DNA of 20,519 nucleotides from an uncultured Clostridia bacterium (GTDB lineage: Bacteria; Bacillota; Clostridia; Oscillospirales; Oscillospiraceae), in the NCBI GenBank assembly GCA_947383645.1, contig CANDEH010000040.1, forward strand, positions 1 through 20,519. The letters run 5' to 3'. A model generated the notes under the pieces. It was not told the origin of the DNA, did not search any database, and was given only the letters and a program-made list of their open reading frames with translations. Positions 20,502 to 20,519 of this stretch are shown piece by piece; positions within the stretch are counted from its first letter, which is position 1; each line of letters begins with the position of its first letter. Made by a program: the position numbers and the translations under genes.

Positions 20502-20516
20502 GCCCCCAACGGGGGC
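20502..20516. other. Short hairpin at the window end
   Basis: GCCCCC (20502-20507), AAC, GGGGGC (20511-20516). It could be a terminator of the RNA region, but the window ends three bases later, so a following T-run cannot be seen. Confidence 0.35.
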
Positions 20517-20519
20517 TAA

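Overview
The window looks like a GC-rich chromosome segment of a gut Clostridia bacterium, most likely from the Oscillospiraceae (Intestinimonas / Flavonifractor / Lawsonibacter-like). This placement is an inference from strong AGGAGG-type ribosome binding sites, a bacterial pyruvate phosphate dikinase, a DUF362/ferredoxin protein and a complete fructosamine pathway, which is known in butyrate producers of that group. No marker gene fixes the species.

Layout. Bases 1-2742 (+ strand): the 3' end of ppdK, a DUF362 ferredoxin-like protein and a HEAT-repeat protein, closed by a strong bidirectional terminator. Bases 2811-6497 (- strand): an FGGY sugar kinase, a Cof-type HAD phosphatase and a BtpA/SgcQ-family TIM barrel. 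Bases 6793-16559 (- strand): a large Amadori-product (fructoselysine-type) locus. It holds an FrlB-like SIS deglycase, an esterase, a GntR/UTRA regulator, an FrlD kinase, a second GntR/UTRA regulator, an FrlA permease, a YjbQ-family protein, a metal-dependent amidohydrolase, an FrlC isomerase and a second FrlD-like kinase. Bases 16560-17168: a divergent control region with promoters on both strands and GntR-like half-sites. Bases 17169-19790 (+ strand): a YtcJ-like amidohydrolase and a second FrlC-like TIM barrel. Bases 19791-20519: no convincing gene, but palindromes, a 14-bp inverted repeat enclosing about 0.5 kb, and a probable HEARO/omega-RNA (the guide-RNA class of IscB/IsrB nucleases). 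Its nuclease gene, if present, lies past the window end.

How the genes work together (family knowledge plus inference). FrlA imports fructoselysine-like Amadori compounds, FrlC interconverts psico- and fructo- epimers, FrlD phosphorylates at the sugar C6, and FrlB splits the product into glucose 6-phosphate and the free amine (lysine). The duplicated kinase and isomerase, two regulators, two amidohydrolases, an esterase and YjbQ make the locus larger than the classical five-gene frl set, suggesting a wider substrate range.

The most unusual feature is a family of six intergenic elements, all between 6.5 and 18.9 kb. Each is bounded by inverted arrays of a 7-bp unit (consensus A-R-W-TAGG). Four carry one or two small hairpins whose stems differ between copies by compensating changes. 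The other two are a distinct subtype, and each sits directly in front of one of the two GntR genes. I do not recognise these as a described element.
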